From Adenanthera pavonina (taxonomy: Eukaryota; Streptophyta; Magnoliopsida; Fabales; Fabaceae), in contig JAIVEN010000016.1 of NCBI GenBank assembly GCA_026686845.1, forward strand, positions 6,217,501-6,281,500: a DNA stretch of 64,000 nt, written 5' to 3'. This document shows, in pieces, positions 47,109-60,513 of this stretch (within the stretch, counting starts at the first letter, position 1; every line of letters begins with the position of its first letter). The notes under the pieces were generated by a model that was not told where the DNA came from, searched no databases, and worked only from the letters and a program-made list of their open reading frames with translations. A program made the position numbers and the translations under genes.

Positions 47109-50100
47109 ATGACAAAGGAGAAGAAAGAGGAACATAAAAAGTATAGTACTGGACTTAATAAGTTCATAGGTGAATTCTTTGAGAAAAATAAAGGAAAATA
47201 CAAGAATATTATAGATGCAAATGAACCACTTATGCAAGCTTCGAATAGAATGACAGAGCGTCAGAAAGATTGGTACAAGAAGGATACAATAAAAAGGAAT
47301 GTAGCAAAAGAAGAAAAAAAATCTAGTAAGGTATGATATTCATCTTATTAGATATGATGATTGGTTATGCAAATTAAAGTTTTGTGTTGTACTATATTAT
47401 ACTATATTATATTATTCTTTTGATGTGTAGATGTTAATAAACACAAGATGCTCATCTGGTCAACTTAAGGAAGTGGTGGATTATATCAAGTGCAATGAAA
47501 GATTAAAGGAAAGAGTAATTTCAATGGGTTTTGGACCAATCTTAAATTTTAGTTGTGAAAGGCTACCTAGGGAGCTATGTGAGGTACTTATAAATTCATA
47601 TGACCCACCAACGTCAACACTTGCAGCTAGAGGGAGACAAGTTGTTGTTCATGCTGAGGATGTGCATTCTATCCTTGGTATACCTTATGGTGGAAAGCCT
47701 GTTATTTTGGATGTTGACAGTGATTCCTTGGTGCAAATGAAGGAAGAATTCCAAGGAGTCGCCTTTACTGATTTGAACAAAAGGATAGTATCCGGGGGGG
47801 AGGAAGATAAATTTGAAATACTGTTAATGTTGTTTATGTTTGGAAATTTTCTTTCTCCATCATCAAGTTCAACTGTTAGTGATCGATTGATTCAAGTGGT
47901 GAGCGGGAAGACAAGGCCAGAAGAATATGACTGGTTATCATTTGTATTGTCTGAACTTGTTAAGGAAATGTCATCATATAAGTCGGCCATTCGAAAAGGA
48001 AAGAAGAAGGCAAGCATCGGTGGTTGCTTGTTCTTCCTCATGGTTTGTTTCAAACTCTTCTATATATTGTTCACTAAATTTGTAGCATCTAACAAAGAAT
48101 TTTTTTTGCAGATATTTTTTTTCAACACTTTCCATTGGGGGACACACCAAGACATATGGGTGAACCATTGCTGTAATATTGGAATTGGACAAATGTTAAG
48201 TCCCGAGTGGATAGGGAAACAAATAGTGAACATGGACTTCTTTTTTAGACTCCTAATGCTCCAACCACTAGTATGCCAGGTCCATCTTCATTACACCATC
48301 CGGTATGCATTTTACTTTCGAAGGATGATTGAGAATTATATGCTTTTTATGGTTGTAAAATTAAATGTGTGAATGTTGGTGCAGGAAATCAAAGCCTTGT
48401 TCACTTGGTTCCAGGATAATCTCCAACAACTTGAAACTGAATTTTTTCATCAATCAATTAGGGTCCAAAACAACATCATTCAAAGGAACCTGAATGAGGA
48501 AAATGAATGGCAAGATGAACATGACAAAGATGATGGGGATGATGGACATGGGGATGATTGGGATGATGGACATGAGGATGATAGAGATGATAGAGTTGAT
48601 GGACAACAGGATGATAGACATGAGGGAGTTGATGGAGAAGAGGATGAAAAAGAAGAAGAAGATCAGGATGGAGATTTTTCATCTGCTTCTGCTGGCAAAA
48701 ATGTGAAGAGGAAGAGAACAAATGAACCTCCTGTGCAAAGATCTAAACGTGGGAAAAAAGAGCTAAAATGGTCACCATTTATTCTGGAATCGATGAACCA
48801 GAGGGGGGGATTTAACCTGAAGAATGAATGTTACAACTGGTGTATTAGGAAGACTGGGGAGGATGAGGATAAGGAGGATGACGGTGAGGATGGGGGTGAT
48901 GTATAAGTTTATCTATGCTTGTTGCTTTACATATACTATGAGATATGAAGAATTATATAACTAATGTAGTGTGCTTATCAATTAACAGAGTGATTGTTGA
49001 CATGTACAATTACAACCTTACTCTAGCAAATTGTCAGTGCTTAGGTCCTAGAAAGTGTATCCATTCTGGTCTCATTACTTTGATTACACAAACTTTAGTG
49101 GGTGACCAGAAGCGTGAAGGGAGTGTGCATCGTCACATCTTCAGTCCTGAGTTTATGGTGTGTGGAAATCCATATAAATGTATTTGCATTATTGTCTGAT
49201 ATCTTTATCTATGATTGATTTGTTGTTGTTGTTATTTATAGAGAATCATTATTGTCAAAAGATTACACTGGACCATGGAAGATGCTGAAGTGAAAAAAAT
49301 GATAATGCCTGATATACTAGGCTACAACATTGCAGATTGTGACTTCATTTTTGTACCCGCAGTGTTTAATCTCCATTGGTTTGTTTTTTGTATTAGCATG
49401 AAAGACAGCAAGATGTATGTTCTGGATTCATTAGAAGGACCAATGGAGAAAATGAAGAAGAAGAATAAGGATGGTGAGCCCAATAATGCTACGAAGGAGA
49501 AGAAGATTTTGGCTGGTTTGACGGTATGAATTGTCATTATTTATGTTACATTTCGTTTTAATTATTTTATATCTAGTGTTGTTGTTGTGTTGTTTTAGTA
49601 GTCTTTTTTTATTTTTTGTCTTACCTTGCTGTTTTTCATTGTTGAGTAAGCATTTGCCTCAACCCTTGAATGTCACCACGTGGACTAGGTTTAATTTTGT
49701 TGGTTGTAAACACTGCCCTAGGGGTCCTCTAGCAGACTATGTAGTATGCTTTTCAAAAATACAGTTAATTGGTTGCATCAGTTTATTATTTCATTCTACG
49801 TGTTGTCCACTTAATTTATGTTACTTCTTTTAGCTTTGTAGAGGAACTGCTTCAACAAAGTACTCCAAACTGTCAAACCATATGCTTATCCACATGAGCC
49901 TAACATTGATATCAAATTTGAACCTTTGCCAACACAACCTAATACGTAAGTTGTATGTTTTTGGCAGTTTTTTATCCATGCCCACCTATATGTTGATTTT
50001 AGTCATGATTGTTGTGTGTAGTTATGACTGTGGCATTTATGTCATCAAGTACCTCCAAGAATAGGACAATACGGTAAAGGATAATGGGTTAACAATGATG

Positions 50101-50332
50101 GATTTTACAAATGTGAGTAATGTTATGGTAATAGAAGTCATTTGTTGAAGTCTTCATAATTGAAGTCAATAAGTTCTGACTTATATTTGTGTTGTCTGTT
50201 TAGCCATAATTGTTGCAGTTTCGAATTGACTTGATTTGGTGGCTACTCAATCATCCCCAAAATATAGAGAAAGATAAAGTTATGACTTGTATGACAACTA
50301 GAAATAAAGAAAAGAAGGTAGAGAGAAAGTAG
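47109..50332 (+). CDS. ULP1-like (C48) cysteine protease gene carried by the MULE, degraded
   Basis: Proposed exons: 47109-47330, 47431-48042, 48112-48302, 48385-48895, 48991-49157, 49242-49523, 49842-49945, and 50022 to a TAG at 50062-50064. The frame would otherwise run on through 50219-50332. N-terminal part: a basic segment, then GFGPILNFSCERLPRELCEV and AEDVHSILGIPYGGKPVILD, the plant-mobile-domain-like region typical of transposon ULP proteins. Middle: a long Asp/Glu/His/Gly-rich acidic linker (about 48510-48670), then KRKRTNEPP. C-terminal C48 fold: catalytic His in NLHWFVFCI, Asp in MYVLDSLEG, Gln in PTQPNTYDCG and Cys in YDCGIYVIKYLQ. Family members remove SUMO-like modifiers; what this one cuts is unknown. 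Damage: a one-base shift at the T run near 48240, and a TAG where YLQEW is expected (W to stop). Confidence 0.82.
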
Positions 50333-50839
50333 GAGAAATGTGAATGTTGTTGACAATGTATGAATTTCACATTGTAAATATAATAATTTTTTGTTGTATG
50401 TAACGTCATTGTCATCAAGATGACATTATGACCCCATTTTTGTTGTAAGATTTCCAACCATTAGTGTTTTGGCCATCACTGTATACATGTGGCCTCTAAT
50501 CAAGAAGATTTCTTTCATGGGTTGTTCAGATATTTCAATTTGATGAGCATATGGGTTGTTTTTTTTTTCTTTTTGGCAGATTTGGGTTCACCTGAACTTA
50601 ATCCACCCACATTCAACAAAAAATTAACCTAAAAGAATTTGCAACTTTTATAGCAATTTGGTGTGGTACAATAATGCCATATCTGGCAATCTGATTGGCA
50701 TATAACAAAAAAAGCAGTGACAAATATTTGCTAACTCAAGCGCAAAAAACAAGTTAAACAATGGCAAAAGAAATACCATTGCAAATTTGTACCGATATAT
50801 TGCAACTCAAATGTTTTAACTTCTTAAGCATCAAAGTTA

Positions 50840-53800
50840 GTCAATGGATTTGCTACTTCTTAATCATCAAAAAAGTTTCAGGGATTTGCAACTTATTATT
50901 CCAATTTTGAAACTTTTGCATTCTAATTTTGCAGCTCACGTTCTCAATTTTAACAACAAAGAATCATATTTAACCTTCATGATCATTATAATAGTTCCAA
51001 ATTTTGCAACTTATTCTTCCAATTTTCTAACATTCGTGTTATAATTATGTAATTGATGTTCCTAATTTTAACCTCAAAGAATCAGATTTCACCCCATGAT
51101 CATCAAAATGGTTTCAGATTTTACAACTTATTCATCTAATTTTACAACTTTCAAGTTCTAATTTTGCAACTAATGTTCTTAATTTTAACCCCGAAGAATC
51201 ATATTCCACCTTCATGATCATCAAAATAGTTCCAGATTTTACAACTTATTCTTCCAATTTTGCAACTTTGGCGTTCTAATTTTATAACTCTTGTCCCCAA
51301 TTTTAACCCCGAAGAATCAGATTTCACCTTCATGATCAGAAAAATAGTTCCAGATTTTGCAACTCATGTTCCTAATTTTAACCCCAAAAAATCATATTTC
51401 ACCTCATGATCATCAAAATGGTTCCAGATTTTGCAATTTATTCTTCCAATTTTGCAACTTTTGCGTTTTAATTTTGCAACTCATGTTCCCAATTTTAACC
51501 CCAAAGAATCAGATTTCACCTCATAATCATCAAAATGGTTCCAGATTTTGCAACTTATTCTTCTAATTTTGCAACTTTTACGCTCTAATTTTGCAACTCA
51601 TGTTCCTAATTTTAACCCCAAAGAATCAGATTCCACCTTCATGATCATCAAAATAGTTCCAGATTTTAGAACTTATTCTTCCAATTTTGCAACTTTAGCG
51701 TTCTAATTTTGCAACTCATGTTCCCAATTTTAACCGCGAAGAATCAGATTCCACCCTCATGATCATCAAAATAGTTCCAGATTTTAGAACTTATTCTTCC
51801 AATTTTGCAACTTTGGCGATCTAATTTTACAAATCATGCTCCCAATTTTAACCTCAAAGAATCATATTTCACCTCATGATCATCAAAATGGTTTCAGATT
51901 TTACAACTTATTCATCTAATTTTGCAACTAATGTTCCTAATTTTAACCCCGAAGAATCAGATTTCACCTTCATGATCACCAAAATAGTTCCAGATTTTAC
52001 AACTTATTCTTCCAATTTTGCAACTTTGGCATTCTAATTTTGCAAATCATGTTTCCAGTATTAACACCAAAGAATCAGATTTCACCTTCATTATCATCAA
52101 AATGGTTTCAGATTTTACAACTTATTCATCTAATTTTGCAACTTTCAAGTTCTAATTTTGCAACTAATGTTCCTAATTTTAACCCTGAAGAATCATATTC
52201 CACCTTCATGATCATCAAAATAGTTCCAAATTTTACAACTTATTCTTCCAATTTTGCATCTTTGGCATTCTAAGTTTGCAACTCTTATTCCCAATTTTAA
52301 CCCCGAAGAATCAGATTTCACCTTCATGATCATAAAAATGGTTCCAGATTTTGCATTTTATTTTTCCAATTTTGCAACTTTTACATTCTAATTTTGCAAC
52401 TAATGTTCCCAATTTTAACCCCGAAGAATCATATTTCACCTTATAATAATCAAAATGGTTCCGGATTTTGCAATTTATTCTTCTAATTTTGTAACTTTTG
52501 TGTTCTAATTTTACAACTCATGTTTCCAATTTTAACCCCGAAGAATGGTATTTCACCTTCATGATCTTCAAAATGGTTTCAGATTTTACAACTTATTCAT
52601 CTAATTTTGCAACTTTCAAGTTCTAATTTTGCAACTAATGTTCCTAATTTTAACCCTGAAGAATCATATTCCACCTTCATGATCATCAAAATAGTTCCAA
52701 ATTTTACAACTTATTCTTCCAATTTTGCAACTTTGGCATTCTAAGTTTGCAACTCTTGTTCCCAATTTTAACCCCGAAGAATCAGATTTCACCTTCATGA
52801 TCATTAAAATGGTTCCAGATTTTGCATTTTATTTTTCCAATTTTGCAACTTTTACGTTCTAATTTTGCAACTAATGTTTCCAATTTTAACCCCGAAGAAT
52901 CATATTTCACCTTATGATAATCAAAATGGTTCCGGATTTTGCAATTTATTCTTCTAATTTTACAACTTTTAAGTTCTAATTTTACAACTCATGTTCCCAA
53001 TTTTAACCCCGAAGAATGGTATTTCACCTTCATGATCTTCAAAATGGTTTCAGATTTTACGACTTATTCATCTAATTTTGAAACTTTCAAGTTCTAATTT
53101 TGCAGCTAATGTTCCTAATTTTAACCCTGAAAAATCAGATTCCACCTTCATGATCATCAAAATAGTTCCAAATTTTACAACTTATTCTTTCAATTTTACA
53201 ACTCATGTTCCCAATTTTGACCCCGAAGAATGGTATTTCACCTCATAATCATCAAAATGGTTCCAGATTTTACAACTTATTCTTCCAATTTTGCAATATT
53301 CGCGTTCTAATTTTGCAATTAATGTTCCTAATTTTAACCCCGAAGAATCAGATTCCACTTTCATGATCATCAAAATAGTTCCAGAATTTAGAACTTATTC
53401 TTCCTATTTTGCAACTTTGGTGTTCTAATTTTGCAACTAATGTTCCCAATTTTAACCCCGAAGAATCATATTTCACCTTATGATAATCAAAATGGTTCCG
53501 AATTTTGCAATTTATTCTTCTAATTTTACAACTTTTGTGTTCTAATTTTACAACTCATGTTCCCAATTTTAACCCCGAAGAATGGTATTTCACCTTCATG
53601 ATCTTCAAAATGGTTTCAGATTTTACGACTTATTCATCTAATTTTGAAACTTTCAAGTTCTAATTTTGCAACTAATGTTCCTAATTTTAACCCTGAAGAA
53701 TCAGATTCCACCTTCATGATCATCAAAATAGTTCCAGATTTTACAACTTATTCTTTCAATTTTGCAACTTTTGCGTTCTAATTTTACAACTCTTGTTCCC

Positions 53801-56800
53801 AATTTTAACCCCGAAGAATGGTATTTCACCTCATAATCATCAAAATGGTTCCAGATTTTACAACTTATTCTTCCAATTTTGCAATATTCGCGTTCTAATT
53901 TTGCAATTAATGTTCCTAATTTTAACCCCGAAGAATCAGATTCCACTTTCATGATCATCAAAATAGTTCCAGAATTTAGAACTTATTCTTCCTATTTTGC
54001 AACTTTGGTGTTCTAATTTTGCAACTAATGTTTCCAATTTTAACCCCGAAGAATGGTATTTCACCTTCATGATCTTCAAAATGGTTTCAGATTTTGCAAT
54101 TTTTTCTTCCAATTTTGCAATATTAACGTTCTAATTTTGTTATTAATGTTCCTAATTTTAACCCCGAAAAATCAGATTCCACTTTCATGATCATCAAAAT
54201 AGTTCCAGAATTTAGAACTTATTCTTCCTATTTTGCAACTTCGGCGTTCTAATTTTGCAACTCTTATTCCTAATTTTAACCCCGAAGAATCATATTTCAC
54301 CTTCATGATCATCAAAATGATTCCAGATTTTACAATTTTTTCTTCCAATTTTGCAATATTCGCATTCTAATTTTGCAATTAATGTTCCTAATTTTAACCC
54401 TGAAAAATCAGATTCCACTTTCATGATCATCAAAATAGTTCCAGAATTTCGAACTTATTTTTCCTATTTTGCAACTTTGGCGTTCTAATTTTGCAACTCT
54501 TATTCCTAATTTTAACCCTGAAAAATCAGATTCCACCTTCATGATCATCAAAATAGTTCCAGATTTTATAACTTATTCTTCCAATTTTGCAACTTTGACG
54601 TTCTAATTTTGCAACTCATATTTCCAATTTTAACCCCGAAGAATCATATTTCACCTCATGATCATCAAAATGGTTCCAGATTTTGCAATTTTTTCTTCCA
54701 ATTTTGCAACTTTTACATTCTAATTTTGCAACTCATGTTCCCAATTCGAACCCCGAAAAATCAGATTTCACCTCATAATCATCAAAATGGTTCCAGATTT
54801 TGTAACTTATTCTTCTAATTTTGCAACTTTTACGTTCTAATTTTGCAACTCATGTTTCCAATTTTAACCCTGAAGAATCATATTTTACCTTCATGATCAT
54901 CAAAATGGTTTCAGATTTTACAACTTATTCATCTAATTTTGCAACTAATGTTCCTAATTTTAACCCTGAAGAATCATATTCCACCTTCATGATCATCAAA
55001 ATAGTTCCAAATTTTACAACTTATTCTTCCAATTTTGCAACTTTGGCATTCTAAGTTTGCAACTCTTGTTCCCAATTTTAACCCCGAAGAATCAGATTTC
55101 ACCTTCATGATCATTAAAATGGTTCTAGATTTTAGAACCTTTTCTTCCAATGTTGCAACTTTGGTGTTCTAATTTTGCAACTCATGTTTCCAATTTTAAC
55201 CTCAAAGAATCAGATTTCACCTTCATGATCATAAAAATGGTTCCAGATTTTGCAACTTGTTTTTTCTAATTTTGCAACTTTTGGGTTCTAATTTTGCATC
55301 TCATGTTTCCAATTTTAATCCCGCAAAATCATATTTCACCTCATGATCATCAAAATGGTTCCAGATTTTACAATATATTCTTCCAATTTTGCAACTTTTG
55401 TGTTCTAATTTTGCAACTTATATTCCCAATTTTAACCCCGAAGAATCATATTTCACCTTCATGATCATTAAAATGGTTCCAGATTTTACAATTTATTCTT
55501 CCAATTTTGCAATATTCGCGTTCTAATTTTGCAATTAATGTACCCAATTTTAACCCCGAAGAATCAGATTCCACCTTCATGATCATCAAAATAGTTCCAG
55601 AATTTAGAACTTATTCTTCCTATTTTGCAACTTTGACATTCTAATTTTGCAACTCTTATTTCTAATTTTAACCTCGAAGAATCAGATTTCACCTCATAAT
55701 CTTCAAAATGGTTCCAGATTTTGCAACTTTTTCCTCTAATTTTGCAACTTTTACGTTCTAATTTTGTAACTCATGTTCCCAATTTTAACCCCCGAAGAAT
55801 CATATTTCACCTTCATGATCATCAAAATGGTTTCAAATTTTACAACTTATTCATCTAATTTTTCAACTTTCAAGTTCTAATTTTGCAACTAATGTTCCTA
55901 ATTTTAACCCTGAAGAATGATATTCCACCTTCATGATCATCAAAATAGTTCCAGATTTTAGAACTTTTTCTTTCAATTTTGCAACTTTAACGTTCTAATT
56001 TTACAACTCTTGTTCCCAATTTTAACGCCGAAGAATCAGATTTTACCCCCATGATCATAAAAATGATTCCAGATTTTACAACTTATTCTTCCAATTTTGC
56101 AACTTTGACGTTCTAATTTTGCAACTCTTGTTCCCAATTTTAACCCCAAAAAATCAGATTTCACCTCATAATCATCAAAATGGTTTCAGATTTTGTAACT
56201 TATTCTTCTAATTTTGCAACTTTTACGTTCTAATTTTGCAACTCATGTTTCCAATTTTAATCCCGAAGAATCATATTTCACCTTCATGATCATCAAAATG
56301 GTTTCAAATTTTACAACTTATTCTTCCAATTTTGCAATATTCGCGTTCTAATTTTGCAACTAATGTTCCTAATTTTAACCCCGAAGAATCAGATTCCACC
56401 TTCATGATCATCAAAATAGTTCCATATTTTACAACTTATTCTTCCAATTTTGCAACTTTGACATTCTAATTTTGCAATTCTTGTTCCTAATTTTAACCCC
56501 AAAGACTCAGATTCCACCTTCATGGTCATAAAAATGGTTCCAGATTTTGCAACTTGTTTTTTCCAATTTTGCAACTTTTGGGTTCTAATTTTGCAACTCT
56601 CGTTCCTAATTTTAACCCCAAAGAATCAGATTCCACCTTCATGATCATCAAAATAGTTCCAGATTTTATAACTTATTCTTCCAATTTTGCAACTTTGGCG
56701 TTCTAATTTTGCAACTCATTTTCCCAATTTTAACCCCAAAGAATCAGATTTCACCTCATAATCATAAAAATGGTTCCAGATTTTGCAACTTGTTTTTTCC

Positions 56801-57780
56801 AATTTTGCTACGTTTGGGTTCTAATTTTGCAACTCATGTTCCCAATTTTAACCCCGAAGAATCATATTTCACCTCATGATCATCAAAATGGTTTCAATTT
56901 TGCAATTTATTCTTCCAATTTTGTAACTTTTGCGTTCTAATTTTGCAACTCATGTTCCCAATTTTAACTTCAACGAATCAGATTTCACCTCACAATCATC
57001 AAAGTGGTTCCAGATTTTGCAACTTATTCTTCTAATTTTACAACTTTTACGCTCTAATTTTGCAACTCAGGTTCCCAATTTTAATCTCGAAGAATCATAT
57101 TTCACCTTCATGATCATCAAAATGGTTCCAAATTTTGCAATTTATTCTTCCAATTTTGCAATATTCGCGTTCTAATTTTGCAACTCATGTTCCCAATTTT
57201 AACCCCGAAGAATCAGATTCCACTTTCATGATCATCAAAATGGATCCAGATTTTGTAACTTATTCTTCCAATTTTGCAATATTCGCGTTCTAATTTTGCA
57301 ACTCATGTTCCCAATTTTAACTCCAAATAATCAGATTCCACCTTCATGATCATCAAAATGGTTCCTGATTTTGTAACTTATTTTTCCAATTTTTCAACAT
57401 TCGCATTCTAATTTTACAACTCATGTTCCCAATTTTAACCCCAAGGAATCCTATTTCACCTCGTGATCATCAAAATGGTTCTAAATTTTGCTACTTATTC
57501 TTCCAATTTTGCAACTTTGGCGTTCTAATTTTGCAATTCATGTTCCCAATTTTAACCTGGACAAATTAGATTTTATCTTTTTAATCATCAAAATAGTTGC
57601 AGGGATTTACAATTCCTTCTTCCAATTTTGCAATGTTGTTGTCCTAATTTTGCAAGTTGTTTTTCGAATTTTAGTATTGAAGAATAAGATTTTTAACTTT
57701 TTAGTCACCAAAGTGAAGCCATAAATTTACAACTTCTTACTCATTTTCCCCACATCTCTTATTCTAATTTTTCAACTTAG
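50840..57780. repeat. Long tandem array, unit about 118 bp, inside the MULE
   Basis: Roughly 7 kb of head-to-tail copies, some 55-60 units of about 115-118 bp, AT-rich. The unit reads ttctaattttgcaactcatg, then ttcccaattttaaccccgaa, gaatcagatttcacctt, catgatcatcaaaatggttc, cagattttgcaacttattct, tccaattttgcaactttgcg. Units differ by point changes and by presence or absence of a TTC. Higher-order similarity is visible (for example neighbouring blocks near 52600 and 53090, and near 53280 and 53870). It starts about 500 bp past the ULP-like gene and ends about 430 bp before the transposase stop. Short open frames on both strands are by-products of the repeat. Confidence 0.95.
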
Positions 57781-57789
57781 TTTCTCAAT

Positions 57790-58212
57790 TTTGACTTTGG
57801 TTAATTGAGTTTTAACTCTATCAGGATGAAATTGAATTTTAACATCGTTTACAACATGTGGCCACAAACATACATTGTGAGGACATAATATAAAGTTAGT
57901 CATTCATTATGTAGTACCACTGTTACAAAAAAGAAGCAAGGGGTATGGCAGCTGTACATTCCACTTGCCTATGTATTTCATATACAAAACATAAGGTCTA
58001 GTCTCAATCTACAATATGTCCCATTCCCATGTACCATCTATCAAAAAAGAACCATGTACCTATAGAATTTACTAACTATGAATCTATACAAAAAAAATGT
58101 ATCATTTTCTAGCTGCATAAACAAAAAAACACTTCACCCCATCATACTATATATATAACATCAAAATTGACCTATCAAATCCAACTTGATGTAGAACCAC
58201 AATAGAACCATA
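57790..58212. other. Unique sequence between array and transposase
   Basis: AT-rich. It probably includes the 3' untranslated end of the transposase transcript. No gene is seen. Confidence 0.5.
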
Positions 58213-60513
58213 TCAACTGGGATTTGGATTTTTGCACTTCTTTCGAGTATGACCAGCCTCCTTATAACAAGAACAATGATAAGTCTTCTTCTGCTGAAAT
58301 TGTGACTCAACTCTTGCTCGACGTGGTCTGCCAGCTAGTCGAGATGTTGTAGGTGGATGTAAAAAGGTATTATTCAAGTAATCAGACATTTTTAAGGCAT
58401 TCAAGTTGGGCATGTCATGAGTCTCAATCGGATACATGGTACCACTATAAATTTTCTGCTGTGAGCTAAGGAGGTAGCAGTCCTCTATAAAGTTGTACAC
58501 ATTACCATGCACCTTTTTAATGGCTGCACAAGTATGAGGACAAGGAACCCCACTTATTTGCCAAGCTTGGCAAGTGCATTCTCGTGAAGCTAGATCAACA
58601 ATTACATCAACAGAACCTGTTCGAATTGATATCAAATGTGCATCATGCTGTAGAGCTAGCATAAATTCAGCTCTTAAAACATTCTCCTTAAGCTTTGCCT
58701 CAACATTGGGACCAACTCCATTTTTTCACTTACTCATGCCTTCCTTGGTAGCAAAAAACTTTTGACTTAACTTCTCTCTATGTTCATTGATCAATAGAAA
58801 AACACTGTGACTCCTCTCATCAAGCAACCATGAATTGAATGATTCAGCTAAGTTAGTTGTTATATTATCCCACCGACGATGTGGAAATTGTGATAAAGCC
58901 CATCTATCCACATTACCTTCATCTTCAACCCATCTTGCCAATTGTGGATAGAATGTTCTCAAATTTCCTATGACTATGTCAAAATCAGTTTTTATTCGAG
59001 TGTAGGCAACTGCATCAAGTAAGTTCAGTGCCGCCTCCTTGCTCTTCCTTTTCATTCCACTACTGACTTTCGTAAACTGGGTGGTAAAATTTTCTTTGAC
59101 ATGGTGATAACAAAATGCATGTCTGTCACCCCCAAAAATAACTCTTACAGCACTAATGATAGCATGATGTCTGTTAGAGATTATAGTTATTTCAACTAAA
59201 GCTATAATTTCTTTTATGTATTGAAGAAACCATGTCCACCCCTCATATGTTTCTTTTCCCACTATCGCAATTGCAAATGGAAACATGTTATTATCAGCAT
59301 CATAAGCTGAAGCTGCCAATAATGTTCCTTGGTAAGGACCGCTAAGATGGCATCCATCCACATAGAGTAACTTCCGCGCCCCAAGCAAGAATCATTTAAT
59401 ATAACACCCATATGTAATGAATAATTTCTCAAACTTGTTATCAAATGCTACCCACTTGGCTATGGTGTCTGGGTCTGTTTCCATCAATCTATTGCATAGC
59501 CAAGGAATTAGCTGATATGATTGTTCAGGTGTGCCATGTATAATCTACAATGCACTCTCTTTGGCTCTCTAGGCTTGGGAATATGTTAACTTTAATCCAT
59601 AGTCTCTAAATAAGTCACATCTAATTTCATTTGGATCTTTATCCACAATGGTTCTCACTCCTTCACTAATGATAAATGCTATCAATTTGGATCTTGCCTT
59701 GTGAGCAAGTTCCAAGTTGTCTTGAGCTGAATGAATATGCTCATTGTGAAACACTGTCACACGAAGGAAGGGGGTGTACTCCTCAAATGCATATGCTGTA
59801 AGCTTCCAATTGCATCCTTCAACTATGCATTTCACAATCATTTTGTCACGACTATTCCTCACATACTCATAGTCAAACTTTTGTGCAGTGCTAAACTTAT
59901 ATAATGCATCTCTAAAAGCTTCAGCACTTGAAATAATTTGTCCAGTTCCAACAAATAGATTCTCCCATTTGCTAGCATTTACCTCGGCAAATTGGGATGG
60001 CACACCTGATATTACACAAGGCAATGGTTCAATCTCAAGGTTGGATGGACAGCTTAAATGTGAATCTCCATTTACAAGCCCCATGCTGCATTTACAATAA
60101 ATTCAAATTCATTAATGCTGACTACAAAAGCATGATAATTATACTTTAGTACATGTAAAAGCTTACCTTTGAGATGACTCAATTGTGTCTATACTTTGAT
60201 ATCATATCTCATTGATGTATAAATGAGCAAAATTGTCATTAAACTTCACTAGCTTTTCTACCCCTCCATTATCTATAAGGTCTAAAAATGTTGTGCCATC
60301 AAACTTTAATGTGTATTTCAACTCTACTATATTAACATCACAGTTCAAACATGATGATATCACATTCTTCAGTTCATCAAGTGATATTTCTTCTTTTATC
60401 AAACTTCCATTTTTCCTACCTCCCTCATATTGCATACTCCCATTTAAATCCTTCACAATTTTTCCACCAAAATGAAAATAACAAAAAATTTCCATTGACG
60501 AACTACTTGCCAT
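58213..60513 (-). pseudogene. MuDR/MULE transposase, inactivated
   Basis: Exon one is 60167-60513 (N-terminal MEIFCYFHFGGKIVKDLNG domain, PB1-like in plant MULEs). Exon two is 60085-58213. Order in exon two: MuDR DNA-binding region (IISSAEAFRDALYKFSTAQK ... CIVEGCNWKL), MULE DDE domain (LLYVDGCHLSGPYQGTLLAA, ISNRHHAI, HAFCYHHVKENF, NLAESFNSWL), SWIM finger CTCQAWQISGVPCPH, and a C-terminal Cys/His knuckle CSCYKEAGHTRKKC. One frame runs through the whole exon but is broken by stops after TYSQA, after AKESAL, after CYIK and after EGMSK; another breaks exon one after YINEI. The second catalytic Asp (SDRH in relatives) is Asn here, and the knuckle has Tyr where Cys is expected. It cannot make an active enzyme. 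It is convergent with the ULP-like gene. Confidence 0.93.

Noticed and set aside
48476..48721. His-rich frame on the minus strand and Met-rich frame on the plus strand
   Set aside because: Shadows of the acidic Asp/Glu/Gly linker of the ULP-like gene, which uses GAT, GAG and GGA repeats.
51357..57724. Many 60-90-codon frames with similar peptides (for example KIGRISCKIWNYFDDHEGGI on the minus strand)
   Set aside because: The repeat unit of about 115-118 bp is not a constant multiple of three, stops recur in most units, and the peptides appear on both strands. They are by-products of the tandem array.
50840..57780. Tandem array as a CRISPR array
   Set aside because: The units are contiguous with no unique spacers, and the setting is a plant nuclear genome.
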